Shown here: positions 24,641 through 33,680 of the stretch, piece by piece
How the letters are laid out: the number at the start of each line of letters is the position of its first letter
How positions within the stretch are numbered: the first letter of the stretch is position 1
Notes under the pieces: generated by a model
Databases searched by the model: none
Told to the model about the DNA's origin: nothing
The model's input: only the letters and a program-made list of their open reading frames with translations
Source of the DNA: Burkholderia sp. 4M9327F10
GTDB lineage: Bacteria > Pseudomonadota > Gammaproteobacteria > Burkholderiales > Burkholderiaceae
Reading direction: 5' to 3'
DNA length: 50,530 bases
Assembly (NCBI RefSeq): GCF_005503145.1
Contig: NZ_SCNV01000063.1
Span: 1 to 50,530 of the forward strand
Position numbers and translations under genes: made by a program

Positions 24641-26131
24641 TCAGGCGCCCTGATTCAGATCGATCAGCACGCTCTTGAAACGCAGATTGGCCTCGAACGC
24701 CTGGCGTCCCAGATCCTTGCCCAGTCCCGACTGCTTGTAGCCACCGGTCGGGATGACGAAATCGGCGGTCCGACCATAGCGGTTGATCCACACCGTGCCC
24801 GCTTCGATACTACGCATCGCTCGCAAGGCACGGCTCAGATCCGCAGTGTGCACGCCCGCGGCAAGCCCGTACTTTTCGTGGCCGGCCAGTGCAAGCGCCT
24901 CGTCTTCGTCGTCGAAGGTCTGCACTGTCAGCACAGGGCCGAACACCTCTTCGCGCACCGCCTCAGAAGCAGCGTTCACGTTAGTCAGGATGGTGGGCGC
25001 ATAGAAAGCGCCCTCGCCGGCGACCGGCAGCCGCATGCCGCCTGTGGCAATCTTCGCGCCCTGCTCGACGCTGCGCTCGACAATGGCTTCGATACGTTGC
25101 GCCTGCTTCACCGAGATGATCGGCGGCAGCGTCGTGCCGGCGGCCCACGTGTGGCCAGGGCGCAATGCGGCGAACGCCGCGCCGATGCCGTCGATCAGGC
25201 GCGGCGCCGCCGAGTGTTCGACGATCAGCCGCGATCCCGCCACGCAGACCTGCCCGGCATTGCCGGCAATCGCGCCGGCGATGCGGCGCGCCACCAGGTC
25301 GAGATCCGGCGCATCCGCGAACACCACTTGCGGGCTCTTGCCGCCGAGTTCGAGCGTGACGGGCTTGGTGCCCGTTTGCGCGCAGGCCGCCATGATGGCC
25401 GCGCCGGTCTGGCTCGAGCCGGTGAAGGTCACCTTGGCGATCCTCGAATGGCGCACCAGCGCGTCTCCCGTGACGCGCCCATCGCCCTGCACGACGTTGA
25501 AGATGCCCGGCGGCATGCCGGCTTCGATGGCGAGTTCGGCGAGCCGCAAAGCCGAAAACGGTGTCATCTCCGAGGGCTTCAGTACCACCGCGTTGCCGGC
25601 CGCGAGCGCCGGCGCGATTTTCCACGACGCCATTACCAGCGGGAAATTCCACGGCGCGATGGCGCCGATCACACCATAAGGCTCGGCGACGATCATGCCG
25701 AGATGGTCCGGACGGGTTGCTGCGACCTCGCCGCCGATCTTGTCGGCGAACTCGGAGTAGAAGCGAATGCCTTCGGCTGTGAACGGCACGTCCCACGCGG
25801 CGGCGTCGCGGATCGGCCGGGTCGAGCCGAGCGACTCCAGACACGCCAGCGTCGCCACGTCTGCTTCGATCAGCTCAGCCCAGCGACGCAGCGTACGCGC
25901 GCGTTCGCGCGGCGCACGGCGGGCCCAGTCGCTGGTCTTGAAGGCATGCCACGCGTTCTCGACCGCACGATCCACGAGTTCGGCATCGGCCACGGGCAAC
26001 TCCGCGTAGACGGCGCCGTCCGAGGGGCGCGTCACATCGAGTGCGGCGGCACCGTCCACATAGCGGCCACCGATAAAGTGCGCGCTGCGCACGGCGATCA
26101 GAGCGGGATCGAAGCTATCCATTGGGTCCAT
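24641..26131 (-). CDS. Aldehyde dehydrogenase, PuuC-like
   Basis: A 496-residue NAD(P)-dependent aldehyde dehydrogenase. N162 (PWNFP), K185 (LKPSE), E261 (LELGGKSP) and nucleophile C296 (NAGQVCVAGSR) are all present, so it should be active. The overall pattern, with GGYKQSGLGKDLG near the end, matches betaine-/gamma-aminobutyraldehyde-type dehydrogenases. It probably oxidises the aldehyde made by the PuuB-like oxidase downstream. A hairpin separates it from that operon, so it may be its own transcript. ATG 26122 is an alternative start three codons in. Confidence 0.87.
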   Translation of the reverse strand: MDPMDSFDPALIAVRSAHFIGGRYVDGAAALDVTRPSDGAVYAELPVADAELVDRAVENAWHAFKTSDWARRAPRERARTLRRWAELIEADVATLACLESLGSTRPIRDAAAWDVPFTAEGIRFYSEFADKIGGEVAATRPDHLGMIVAEPYGVIGAIAPWNFPLVMASWKIAPALAAGNAVVLKPSEMTPFSALRLAELAIEAGMPPGIFNVVQGDGRVTGDALVRHSRIAKVTFTGSSQTGAAIMAACAQTGTKPVTLELGGKSPQVVFADAPDLDLVARRIAGAIAGNAGQVCVAGSRLIVEHSAAPRLIDGIGAAFAALRPGHTWAAGTTLPPIISVKQAQRIEAIVERSVEQGAKIATGGMRLPVAGEGAFYAPTILTNVNAASEAVREEVFGPVLTVQTFDDEDEALALAGHEKYGLAAGVHTADLSRALRAMRSIEAGTVWINRYGRTADFVIPTGGYKQSGLGKDLGRQAFEANLRFKSVLIDLNQGA

Positions 26132-26304
26132 TCCAGTTCGCAGACGAGATGCGAATCATGGTACGGGCGATGCCGCAGCATTTGCTGCCATGATGGGCGG
26201 GCGCGACCGCCAGAAGTGCGCGTTATGGAGGGGGTGGGCAGTGGAGCATGCGGTGTGGCTCGTGCAACGGGAATGCCTTGACCGCTACGGGTGGAAATTC
26301 CGAA

Positions 26305-26607
26305 CTATGGGGCTGTGCGGTGTCGCTTCGCGATATACCGGAACGCCGCAATGTTGCAAAGGAGGACAACACAGCCAGCGAAAAGGACAGATGCAGCCAA
26401 AATAGCCGTCATTCCAAGTACTTCGAGGTCGACAGGATTATTGAGCGCGTTGCTCCCTGTCATTGTTATGGCGCTGAGTACCGGATATTCGATGAACGGC
26501 GGCACCTCTTCGAACCAGTTATAGATAGCCCTTGCGAGGTACCAGCCGCAAGCCAGGCTTATCACGACATTGAAGCAGATCAGAACAATCCGCGGGACGT
26601 ATTTCAT
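26305..26607 (-). CDS. Hypothetical small membrane protein
   Basis: I do not recognise this 100-residue protein. It has two clear hydrophobic stretches, roughly residues 4-25 (VPRIVLICFNVVISLACGWY) and 65-88 (MTAILAASVLFAGCVVLLCN), so it is probably a two-span inner-membrane protein with a short basic tail (YIAKRHRTAP). Its ATG overlaps the stop of the next small gene by one base (TGATG), a typical coupled arrangement. Base composition is lower in G+C than its neighbours, which hints at acquisition from elsewhere. Confidence 0.6.
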   Translation of the reverse strand: MKYVPRIVLICFNVVISLACGWYLARAIYNWFEEVPPFIEYPVLSAITMTGSNALNNPVDLEVLGMTAILAASVLFAGCVVLLCNIAAFRYIAKRHRTAP

Positions 26608-26840
26608 CACCGTACGGTCACTGTGCCATATGCCCTGAATGTGGCTCCAGGGACGGGTAGATCAGGTTTGTGTGAACGGACAATTGCCACTGCACGGGCA
26701 ACCCTAACAGCCCAGATACCTGTAAATGTTGAAATGTGTAAAAGCGTCAGCAAGGCCATCTGAGACCTGGGCGGCGGCATTCCGCCGAACGCCTCGCGCA
26801 ATAAGATCGTCCTAGCCGCCACGAACGACAGATGCGACAT
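26607..26840 (-). CDS. Hypothetical small membrane protein
   Basis: An unrecognised 77-residue product with one hydrophobic segment (MALLTLLHISTFTGIWAVRV, about 29-48). It is divergent from the acetyltransferase gene, whose start lies 29 bases away. I placed the start at ATG 26840; the frame is open to 26939 but that would run into the acetyltransferase. It is coupled to the second small membrane gene through TGATG, so the two products may act together. No function is proposed. Confidence 0.45.
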   Translation of the reverse strand: MSHLSFVAARTILLREAFGGMPPPRSQMALLTLLHISTFTGIWAVRVARAVAIVRSHKPDLPVPGATFRAYGTVTVR

Positions 26841-26869
26841 TACCCAGGCATACTGAAGAGGAGTGGAAA

Positions 26870-27733
26870 GTGACCCAACCGCCTGCTGAAGCCTCCGTCC
26901 GGTTTCGTCCGTTGACAGCCGGCGATCTGCCCGCCGCACACGAACTGTCGGTAGCGGTCAAATGGCCGCATCGCCGCGAAGACTGGGAATTCGCGCTGAA
27001 TCTGGGCGCGGGCGTCGGCGCCGAGGACCCAAGCGGACTCCTCGGCACGGCGTTGCACTGGAAATTCGGCGCGGATCACGCCTCGCTCGGCATGGTGATC
27101 GTCGCCCCCGAGCAGCAGGGCCGCGGCATTGGCCGCGATCTGATGACCCGGACCATGGACGCGCTCGGTGAGCGCACCACCTTCCTGAACGCCACGCGAG
27201 CCGGCCAGCCGCTCTACGAAAAGTTCGGTTTCAAGGCAATCGGCAGCATCCACCAGCACCAGGGCACGGGCGGCGCGCATCCACCGGCCGTACAACTGGC
27301 GCCCGGCGAGCGGATTCGCCCGCTCGGCGCCCGCGACCCCGACCGCCTCGCCGCCCTGTTGAACCGGGCGGCCGGTTATGACCGCGCGGCCGTGCTCGCC
27401 GCCTTGCTGAACGTCGCCGAGGGCGTCGTACTCGATCGCGACGGCGAACCGGTCGGCTTCGCGCTGCTGCGCCGCTTCGGCCGCGGTCATGTGATCGGAC
27501 CGCTGGTGGCGCCGCATGTCGAGGGCGCCCAGGCGCTGATCAGCCACCTGGTCGGTTCGAACGAAGGCAAATTCGTCCGTATCGACGTCGACGGCGGCTC
27601 TGGTCTGTCCGACTGGCTCGACGGACTCGGACTGCAGCAGGTGGACGCCGTCGTCACCATGGTGCGAGGCGCTGCACCACAGCCGGAAGGCACGGCACGG
27701 ATATTCGCCATTACCAACCAGGCGCTGGGCTAA
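26870..27733 (+). CDS. GNAT-family N-acetyltransferase
   Basis: A 287-residue acetyltransferase. The acetyl-CoA binding motif is APEQQGRGIGRDLM (about 80-93), in an N-terminal GNAT domain (1-145). The C-terminal half (150-287) looks like a second, degenerate GNAT-like unit (GFALLRRFGRGHVIGPLVAP), as seen in two-domain YitH-type proteins. GTG 26870 is backed by an excellent GAGGAG seven bases upstream. It opens a plus-strand series with a hydroxyacid dehydrogenase and an aminotransferase. The acceptor is unknown; a small amine or amino acid would suit the neighbours. Confidence 0.87.
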   Translation: MTQPPAEASVRFRPLTAGDLPAAHELSVAVKWPHRREDWEFALNLGAGVGAEDPSGLLGTALHWKFGADHASLGMVIVAPEQQGRGIGRDLMTRTMDALGERTTFLNATRAGQPLYEKFGFKAIGSIHQHQGTGGAHPPAVQLAPGERIRPLGARDPDRLAALLNRAAGYDRAAVLAALLNVAEGVVLDRDGEPVGFALLRRFGRGHVIGPLVAPHVEGAQALISHLVGSNEGKFVRIDVDGGSGLSDWLDGLGLQQVDAVVTMVRGAAPQPEGTARIFAITNQALG

Positions 27734-27798
27734 ACGCCGGCGGCTTTCAACCAGTCCGATCCCGGCAAACCGCAACCCACCCTAACGGACCCCACGAG

Positions 27799-28734
27799 AT
27801 GACCTTCCTCTACAAGGCCGACCCCGTGCGCGGCGCGCAATGGGCACGTCTGTTTGCCGAGAAAGCGCCGCAGATTCCCTTCCGCATCTGGCCGGACGGC
27901 AGTTCCGGTGACGAAGCCAGCGCAGTTCGCTACCTCGCCGTCTGGGAAGCGCCGCGCGATCTCGCTACGGCCTTCCCGAATCTGGAAGTGGTGTTTTCGG
28001 TGGGCGCAGGCATCGATCAGTTCGATCTCTCCGCCATTCCCGCCGATCTGCCGGTAGTCCGAATGATCGAACCGGGCATCGTGGCGGGCATGGTCGAATA
28101 CGTGACGCTCGCCACGCTCGCACTGCACCGCGACTGGCTGACCTACGCCGCGCAGCAACGCGAGGGCCGCTGGCAGGCGCTGCGCACTCGCGTCGCAAGC
28201 GAGCGGCGGGTTGGTGTGCTGGGTCTCGGCGTACTCGGCCAGGCCGTGCTGACGCAGCTTGCCAGTTTCGGTTTTCAGTGTGCGGGCTGGAGCCGTTCGC
28301 CACGCACGCTCGATGGCATCGAATGCTTCGCGGGCGCCGAGGCACTGCCGCAATTCCTGGCCCGCACCGACATTCTGGTGTGCCTGCTGCCGCTTACCGG
28401 CGCGACGCGTCATATTCTGAACCGCGATCTGTTCGCCCAGTTGCCGCGCGGAGCCGCGTTAATCAACACGGGGCGCGGCGGCCATCTGCAACAGGACGAT
28501 CTGCTTGAAGCGCTCGATAGCGGGCAACTGAGCGCCGCGGTGCTCGATGTGGCGGACCCCGAACCGCTCCCGGCGGACCATCCGTTGTGGCGGCACCCGC
28601 GCGTCATGCTGACGCCGCACGTTGCCAGCATGACCCAGCCGGACAGCGCGGTCGAAGTCGTGCTCGACAATCTGCGCCGTCATCGCGAAGGCGAGCCGCT
28701 GGTGGGACTCGTGGATCGCGCGCGCGGATATTGA
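27799..28734 (+). CDS. ghrA: Glyoxylate/hydroxypyruvate reductase A-like 2-hydroxyacid dehydrogenase
   Basis: A 311-residue D-2-hydroxyacid dehydrogenase of the GhrA type. The NAD(P) fold has LGLGVLGQAV at 141-150, with catalytic R226 (NTGRGG), E255 (DPEPL) and H274 (TPHVAS). GhrA enzymes reduce glyoxylate and hydroxypyruvate with NADPH. It begins 65 bases after the acetyltransferase and probably shares its transcript; a 7-bp hairpin follows. The enzyme type is firm, while the physiological 2-oxoacid is open. Confidence 0.87.
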   Translation: MTFLYKADPVRGAQWARLFAEKAPQIPFRIWPDGSSGDEASAVRYLAVWEAPRDLATAFPNLEVVFSVGAGIDQFDLSAIPADLPVVRMIEPGIVAGMVEYVTLATLALHRDWLTYAAQQREGRWQALRTRVASERRVGVLGLGVLGQAVLTQLASFGFQCAGWSRSPRTLDGIECFAGAEALPQFLARTDILVCLLPLTGATRHILNRDLFAQLPRGAALINTGRGGHLQQDDLLEALDSGQLSAAVLDVADPEPLPADHPLWRHPRVMLTPHVASMTQPDSAVEVVLDNLRRHREGEPLVGLVDRARGY

Positions 28735-28743
28735 AGTTTCCGC

Positions 28744-28762
28744 CGCAGCACAAAATGCTGCG
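28744..28762 (+). terminator. Hairpin after ghrA
   Basis: A 7-bp stem CGCAGCA/TGCTGCG with loop CAAAA begins nine bases after the stop. No T-run follows. It may slow transcription or mark the 3' end. Confidence 0.4.
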
Positions 28763-28931
28763 CCGCCCGCAAAAACACAATTCCCGCCTTCCAGCAGCGC
28801 CGAATCCCAACGTCTTCGTTGTTTCTGTCCCGCTACCATGGTTTGCATGCGGTTCGCGCCCGCGGCACGCGTTGCGCGCACCTTTCCGGCACTCGTGCCT
28901 TGCTGCGCGCACAACTCACGCACTCCAGACC

Positions 28932-30311
28932 ATGTCCACGTCCTCACTGATCGAATCCGACCGCAAACATCTGATCCACCCGGTTGCCAGCCTGCGCGCC
29001 CATGAGCAGCGCGGCGTCACCATTCTCGAATCGGGACGCGGCGCCTGGCTGCGCGACAGCGAAGGCAAGGAACTGCTCGATGCCTTCTCGGGCCTGTGGT
29101 GCGTGAATACCGGCTACGGCCGCGACAGCATCGTGCGCGTGGCGACCGAGCAGATGAGCCGCCTGCCCTACGCCACCGGTTATTTCCACTTCGGCTGCGA
29201 ACCGGCCATCCGTCTCGCGGAACAACTGGTCGAACTGGCGCCTGGCTCGCTGCGTCACGTGTATTTCACACTGGGCGGCTCGGATGCCGTGGATGCGGCG
29301 ATCCGCTACATCACGAACTTCTACAACGCCACCGGCCGGCCGCAGAAGAAGCAGTTCATTGCATTGGAGCGCGGCTATCACGGCTCGTCGTCGGTGGGTG
29401 CGGGACTCACTGCGCTCAGCTCGTTTCATCAGAACTTCGATGTGCCGCTCTCGAACCAGCATCACATCCCGTCGCCGTATCTGTATCGCAGCGAGGCAGG
29501 TGACGATCCGCAAGCGCTCATCGACACCTCGGTTGCGGCGTTGCGCGCGAAGGTCGAAGCACTCGGCGCCGAACGTGTGGCCGCCTTCTTCTGCGAGCCG
29601 GTACAGGGTTCCGGCGGCGTGATCGTGCCGCCCAAAGGCTGGCTCAAGGCGATGCGCGATGCCTGCCGCGAACTCGACATCCTGTTCGTCGCCGATGAAG
29701 TCATCACCGGCTTCGGCCGTACCGGTCCGCTGTTCGCCTGTGCCGCCGAAGACGTCGAACCGGACCTGATGACCGTCGCCAAGGGACTCACGGCCGGCTA
29801 TGCGCCAATGGGCGCCGTGCTGATGTCCGACGAGGTCTATAACGGCATTGCCGACGGCGCGGGGACCGGCTCGGTTGTCGGTCACGGTCAGACCTACTCG
29901 GCGCATCCGGTCAGCGCGGCCATCGGTCTCGAAGTCCTGCGGCTCTATCACGAGGGCGGCCTGCTCGCCAACGGCGTGGCTCAGGCGCCGCGCTTCGAAG
30001 CCGGCCTGCGCGATCTGCTCGACCACCCGCTGGTGGGCGACGCCCGCAACCGCGGCCTGCTCGGTGCGCTCGAACTGGTCGCCGACAAAGCCACCAAACG
30101 CCGCTTCGACCCGGCGCTGAACCTGAGCGAGCGTATCGCCACCACCGCCTATCGCAACGGGCTGATCTTCCGCGCCTTCAACGACAACATCCTCGGCTTC
30201 GCGCCCGCGCTGTGCTATCAGCGCGAAGAGTTCGACGTACTGTTCGAGCGCCTGCGCAAGACACTCGATACCGTGCTGGAAGCGCCCGACGTGCGCGCCA
30301 GCGTTGCCTGA
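28932..30311 (+). CDS. Class III aminotransferase, SpuC/omega-amino acid type
   Basis: A 459-residue PLP enzyme of the omega-amino acid:pyruvate / polyamine aminotransferase group. D255 in VADEVITGFGRTG binds the PLP nitrogen and K284 in VAKGLTAGY forms the Schiff base. Stretch LWCVNTGYGRDSI (55-67) is typical of SpuC-like putrescine or beta-alanine transaminases. I start it at ATG 28932; the frame is open further upstream without family similarity. An Lrp regulator and a GabD-like dehydrogenase follow, so an amine to semialdehyde to acid route (for example putrescine to succinate through GABA) is likely. The exact substrate is inferred. Confidence 0.87.
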   Translation: MSTSSLIESDRKHLIHPVASLRAHEQRGVTILESGRGAWLRDSEGKELLDAFSGLWCVNTGYGRDSIVRVATEQMSRLPYATGYFHFGCEPAIRLAEQLVELAPGSLRHVYFTLGGSDAVDAAIRYITNFYNATGRPQKKQFIALERGYHGSSSVGAGLTALSSFHQNFDVPLSNQHHIPSPYLYRSEAGDDPQALIDTSVAALRAKVEALGAERVAAFFCEPVQGSGGVIVPPKGWLKAMRDACRELDILFVADEVITGFGRTGPLFACAAEDVEPDLMTVAKGLTAGYAPMGAVLMSDEVYNGIADGAGTGSVVGHGQTYSAHPVSAAIGLEVLRLYHEGGLLANGVAQAPRFEAGLRDLLDHPLVGDARNRGLLGALELVADKATKRRFDPALNLSERIATTAYRNGLIFRAFNDNILGFAPALCYQREEFDVLFERLRKTLDTVLEAPDVRASVA

Positions 30312-30352
30312 GTCCGTGCGCGGGCGTTAGCTCAGGCATGGGCTCGGGCCTC

Positions 30353-30377
30353 GGCCGCGCGAGCGTCCCGCGCGGCC
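30353..30377 (+). terminator. GC-rich hairpin after aminotransferase
   Basis: A perfect 9-bp all-G/C stem (GGCCGCGCG/CGCGCGGCC) with a 7-base loop lies 42 bases past the aminotransferase stop. There is no T-run, so Rho-independent action is uncertain. Confidence 0.45.
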
Positions 30378-30484
30378 TCGTATCCGCCGAAAGGCTTGCT
30401 GCATAAGGGTTTGCCGTGAAATTTTTTCGTGACCGGGCGTGCTACGATAGTTCCGTCACCGCGCTTCCATAGGGCATTGCCTCC

Positions 30485-30988
30485 GTGTCAACCAACGCTA
30501 GTTCAATGAAGCTGGACCGCATCGACTTGCGCATCCTGTCCCAGCTCCAAAAGAAGGGCCGCATAACCAACGTCGACCTGGCGGATGCGGTCGGCCTGTC
30601 GCCGAGCCCCTGCCTGATCCGGGTCAAGCGGCTCGAGAAGGCCGGGTATATCGCGGGCTACGGCGCGCATCTGCAGCTCAACAAGCTCGGCGACGTCCAG
30701 CTCGTGTTCACCGAGGTCACCTTGCAGGATCATCGGCGCGAAGACTTCGCCAAGTTCGAGGCCAGCATCCGCACGGTGGATGAAATCGCCGAATGCCATC
30801 TCGTGAGCGGCGGCTACGACTATCTGCTCAAGTTCGTCACGCGCAGCGTCGTGCATTACCAGACCGTGATGGAAAATCTTCTGGAACGCAATATCGGCAT
30901 TGAAAAGTACTTCAGCTATGTCGTCATCAAGTCGCCGTTCGTCAAGAACCATTATCCGATCGAGAGCCTGTTTCCGCTGTCCGACTAA
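30485..30988 (+). CDS. Lrp/AsnC-family regulator
   Basis: A 167-residue Lrp-type regulator: N-terminal winged helix (DLRILSQLQKKGRITNVDLA and LSPSPCLIRVKRLEKAGYI, about 12-58) and a C-terminal RAM effector domain with HLVSGGYDYLLKFVTRS (about 108-124). GTG 30485 gives the longest form; ATG 30509 would start directly at KLDRIDLRIL and is equally likely, since neither has a clear Shine-Dalgarno. A TACGAT element at 30443-30448 could be a promoter -10. It lies between an aminotransferase and a succinate-semialdehyde-type dehydrogenase and probably responds to an amino acid to control them. Confidence 0.88.
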   Translation: MSTNASSMKLDRIDLRILSQLQKKGRITNVDLADAVGLSPSPCLIRVKRLEKAGYIAGYGAHLQLNKLGDVQLVFTEVTLQDHRREDFAKFEASIRTVDEIAECHLVSGGYDYLLKFVTRSVVHYQTVMENLLERNIGIEKYFSYVVIKSPFVKNHYPIESLFPLSD

Positions 30989-31079
30989 TTGACTGACGCA
31001 CGGCGAGTGTCATCGCATCGAGGTCCGCCGCGAAGACATATTGTTTCGCTATCCTTAACTCTCACTCACGGCGGTTGCC

Positions 31080-32561
31080 ATGCCACTCACCCTTCAGCGC
31101 CCCGAGCTCTCCCGTTCACACAACTTCATCAACGGCGAGTGGTGCGATGCCGCCGACGGCGCGCGCTACCCGGTCAGCGATCCAGCCAGCGGCGCCGAAT
31201 TCACCAGCGTGCCCGATAGCGCCGAGGCCGACGCCAAAGCCGCTACCGATGCCGCATACGCTGCCTTCGACACGTGGCGCGAGCGCACTGCCCGCGAACG
31301 TGCGCAGTTTCTCAAGCGCTGGCACGCAGCGATCGTCGCCAACGGCGAAGACCTGGCCCGCATCATCTCGCGCGAACAGGGCAAACCGCTCGCCGAAGCA
31401 CGCGGCGAAGTGGCCTATGGTGCGTCGTATGTGGAATGGTTTGCGGAAGAAGCCGTGCGCAGCTACGGCGACATGATCCCGGCCTTGATGCCCGGCAAAC
31501 GGATGATGGCGGTGAAGGAACCGGTCGGCGTAGTCGCCGCCGTTACACCGTGGAATTTCCCGCTGGCGATGATTGCCCGCAAGATCGCTCCTGCTCTCGC
31601 GGCAGGCTGTACCGTCGTCGCCAAGCCGGCGGAAGACACGCCGCTCACGGCGCTCGCCCTCGCGCGTCTCGCGCAGGAAGCCGGGTTGCCGGCGGGCGTG
31701 CTGAACGTCGTCACCGCCTCACGCAAGCACACGCCCACCACCGTCGCGAACTGGCTTGCCGATCCGCGGGTGCGCAAGATCACCTTCACGGGCTCGACGC
31801 CGGTCGGCAAGCACCTGGCGCGCGAATCGGCGGATACGCTCAAGAAGCTTTCGCTGGAGCTGGGCGGCAACGCTCCGTTTATTGTTTTCGACGACGCCGA
31901 TCTCGACGCCGCGGTCGACGGCCTGATGGCCTCGAAGTTTCGCAACGGCGGCCAGACCTGCGTGTGCCCGAACCGGATCTACGTGCAAAGCAGCATATAC
32001 GACGCTTTCGCCCGCAAGCTGGTGGACCGCGTGGCGGCCCTGCGGGTAGGGCCGGCTACGCGCGAGGACTCGCAGATCGGCCCCATGATCAACGCTCGCG
32101 CAGTCGACAAGATCGAGCGCCACGTGCAAGACGCCCTGGCTCATGGCGCGGTGGCGCTGACCGGTGGGCACCGGCTGCAAGGCGATGGGCTGGACGGCCC
32201 GCACTACTACGCGCCTACCGTGCTCGGTGACGCCAATCGCGAGATGATGCTGTTCAGTGAAGAGACCTTCGGTCCGGTCGCTCCCCTGTTCCGCTTCGAC
32301 AGCGACGCCGACGTGCTGCGCGAAGCGAACGACACGCCTTTCGGACTCGCGGCATACTTCTACTCGAGCGATGTGCGCCGTATCTGGCGTGTCGCCGGAC
32401 GGCTCGAAAGCGGCGTGATCGGCATCAATGAGGGCGCCGTCGCGAGCGAGGCTGCGCCGTTCGGTGGCGTCAAGGAATCGGGCTACGGGCGTGAAGGCTC
32501 GCGCTATGGGCTCGACGATTACCAGCACATCAAATACCTTTGCCAGGGTAGTCTTGCCTGA
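31080..32561 (+). CDS. gabD: Succinate-semialdehyde dehydrogenase-like (GabD)
   Basis: A 493-residue NAD(P)-dependent aldehyde dehydrogenase of the GabD group. N159 (PWNFP), K182 (AKPAED), E260 (LELGGNAP) and nucleophile C294 are present, with C296 two residues on (GQTCVCPNR), the cysteine pair used as a redox switch in GabD. FGGVKESGYGREGSRYG near the end is typical. It would oxidise succinate semialdehyde (or a similar omega-oxoacid) to feed the TCA cycle, fitting the aminotransferase upstream. Glutarate-semialdehyde dehydrogenase is the main alternative. Confidence 0.85.
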   Translation: MPLTLQRPELSRSHNFINGEWCDAADGARYPVSDPASGAEFTSVPDSAEADAKAATDAAYAAFDTWRERTARERAQFLKRWHAAIVANGEDLARIISREQGKPLAEARGEVAYGASYVEWFAEEAVRSYGDMIPALMPGKRMMAVKEPVGVVAAVTPWNFPLAMIARKIAPALAAGCTVVAKPAEDTPLTALALARLAQEAGLPAGVLNVVTASRKHTPTTVANWLADPRVRKITFTGSTPVGKHLARESADTLKKLSLELGGNAPFIVFDDADLDAAVDGLMASKFRNGGQTCVCPNRIYVQSSIYDAFARKLVDRVAALRVGPATREDSQIGPMINARAVDKIERHVQDALAHGAVALTGGHRLQGDGLDGPHYYAPTVLGDANREMMLFSEETFGPVAPLFRFDSDADVLREANDTPFGLAAYFYSSDVRRIWRVAGRLESGVIGINEGAVASEAAPFGGVKESGYGREGSRYGLDDYQHIKYLCQGSLA

Positions 32562-32594
32562 ACCCTGCAAAACACCTGTTTTTATCGACTGCGA

Positions 32595-33587
32595 ATGGAC
32601 GCTCTCATGACAACCCAATCCCCGCAGCACAACCACGCTTATCCGGTCGATGTCGAGTTTCCCGATCTGAGCGGCTACGCGGCAGGCAACACCGGCATTC
32701 CGTACGTCCACACGTTCGACAGCGGCACGCCAGGCCCACACGTGATGATCAACGCGCTTACCCACGGCAATGAGGTGTGCGGCGCGATCGCCGTCAAGGC
32801 GCTGCTTGATCTTGGCGTGCGGCCGCGTCGCGGCAAGCTCACGCTCGCGTTCGCAAACGTCGAAGCTTATTTGAGCTTCGATGCATCCGAGCCGGACAAA
32901 TCACGCTTCGTCGATCAGGATTTCAACCGCGTATGGACCGCAGCCAAACTCCATGATGCAAGTGCGGATTCAAGCGAGCTGCGTCGCGCAAGAGCCATGC
33001 GTCCGGTGATCGATACCGTGGATGCGCTGCTCGACCTGCATTCGATGCATGAACGCAGCGCCCCGCTGATCGTTTCAGGGCCGCTCGACAAAGGCATCAA
33101 GCTGGCTCGTGCGCTGGGCACCCCCGCCACGGTGATCAGCGACGAAGGGCATCCCGAAGGACGGCGCATGCGCGACTATGCGGATTTTGGCGATCCGCAA
33201 AGTCCGCGCAATGCGCTGCTGGTGGAGTGCGGCCAGCATTGGGAGGCGTCGGCCGTCGTGGTCGCGAAGGACTGCACCGCGCGCTTTCTGGTGCTGACGG
33301 GTGCGCTCGATGAAACCGACTTGCCCGCTGACTGGTTTGCGCCGAAGCCGGATACGATGCGCGTGATCCGCGTCACGCAGCCGGTGGTGGCGAGGAGCAT
33401 GGATTTCCGCTTTGCCGATGCCTATACCGGTCTGGAGACCTTTGCCAAAGCGGGCACTGTAATCGGCTGGAACGAGGGTGAACCGGTGACCACGCCTTAT
33501 GATAATTGCGTGCTGGTCATGCCGTCGTTGCGGCAACTGAGACCTGGGGTCACGGTGGTGCGCCTCGGACAGTTGCTGGAGAACTGA
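32595..33587 (+). CDS. Succinylglutamate desuccinylase/aspartoacylase-family zinc deacylase
   Basis: A 330-residue M14-like zinc amidohydrolase. Zinc ligands are H57 and E60 in THGNE and H149 in DLHSMH, with the family DFNR at 109-112. The AstE/AspA family removes acyl groups from N-acyl amino acids. It begins 34 bases after gabD and probably shares the transcript, releasing succinate or another acid from an N-acylated amine or amino acid. No astABD genes are present, so it is not the arginine succinyltransferase pathway here. Confidence 0.85.
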   Translation: MDALMTTQSPQHNHAYPVDVEFPDLSGYAAGNTGIPYVHTFDSGTPGPHVMINALTHGNEVCGAIAVKALLDLGVRPRRGKLTLAFANVEAYLSFDASEPDKSRFVDQDFNRVWTAAKLHDASADSSELRRARAMRPVIDTVDALLDLHSMHERSAPLIVSGPLDKGIKLARALGTPATVISDEGHPEGRRMRDYADFGDPQSPRNALLVECGQHWEASAVVVAKDCTARFLVLTGALDETDLPADWFAPKPDTMRVIRVTQPVVARSMDFRFADAYTGLETFAKAGTVIGWNEGEPVTTPYDNCVLVMPSLRQLRPGVTVVRLGQLLEN

Positions 33588-33611
33588 GTGGGGAACCAGG
33601 CAGGAAGCTGA

Positions 33612-33673
33612 GCGCGGGCGGTCAGTCCCCGCGCGAGGCGTGAAGCGGCGCTCGAAGCGGCCCGCTTCACGCC
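33612..33673. terminator. Two tandem hairpins between convergent genes
   Basis: A 7-bp stem GCGCGGG/CCCGCGC (33612-33618 with 33628-33634) is followed by a perfect 12-bp stem (33637-33648 with 33662-33673, GGCGTGAAGCGG arms, 13-base loop). They fill the 93-base gap between the stops of the deacylase (plus) and the cupin (minus) and probably end both transcripts. Confidence 0.55.
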
Positions 33674-33680
33674 GGCTCAC

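Noticed and set aside
26248..26763. Plus-strand frame of 171 codons overlapping the two small membrane genes
   Set aside because: The minus strand gives hydrophobic segments and a coupled junction, while the plus-strand product is hydrophilic and cysteine/histidine-scattered without a domain.
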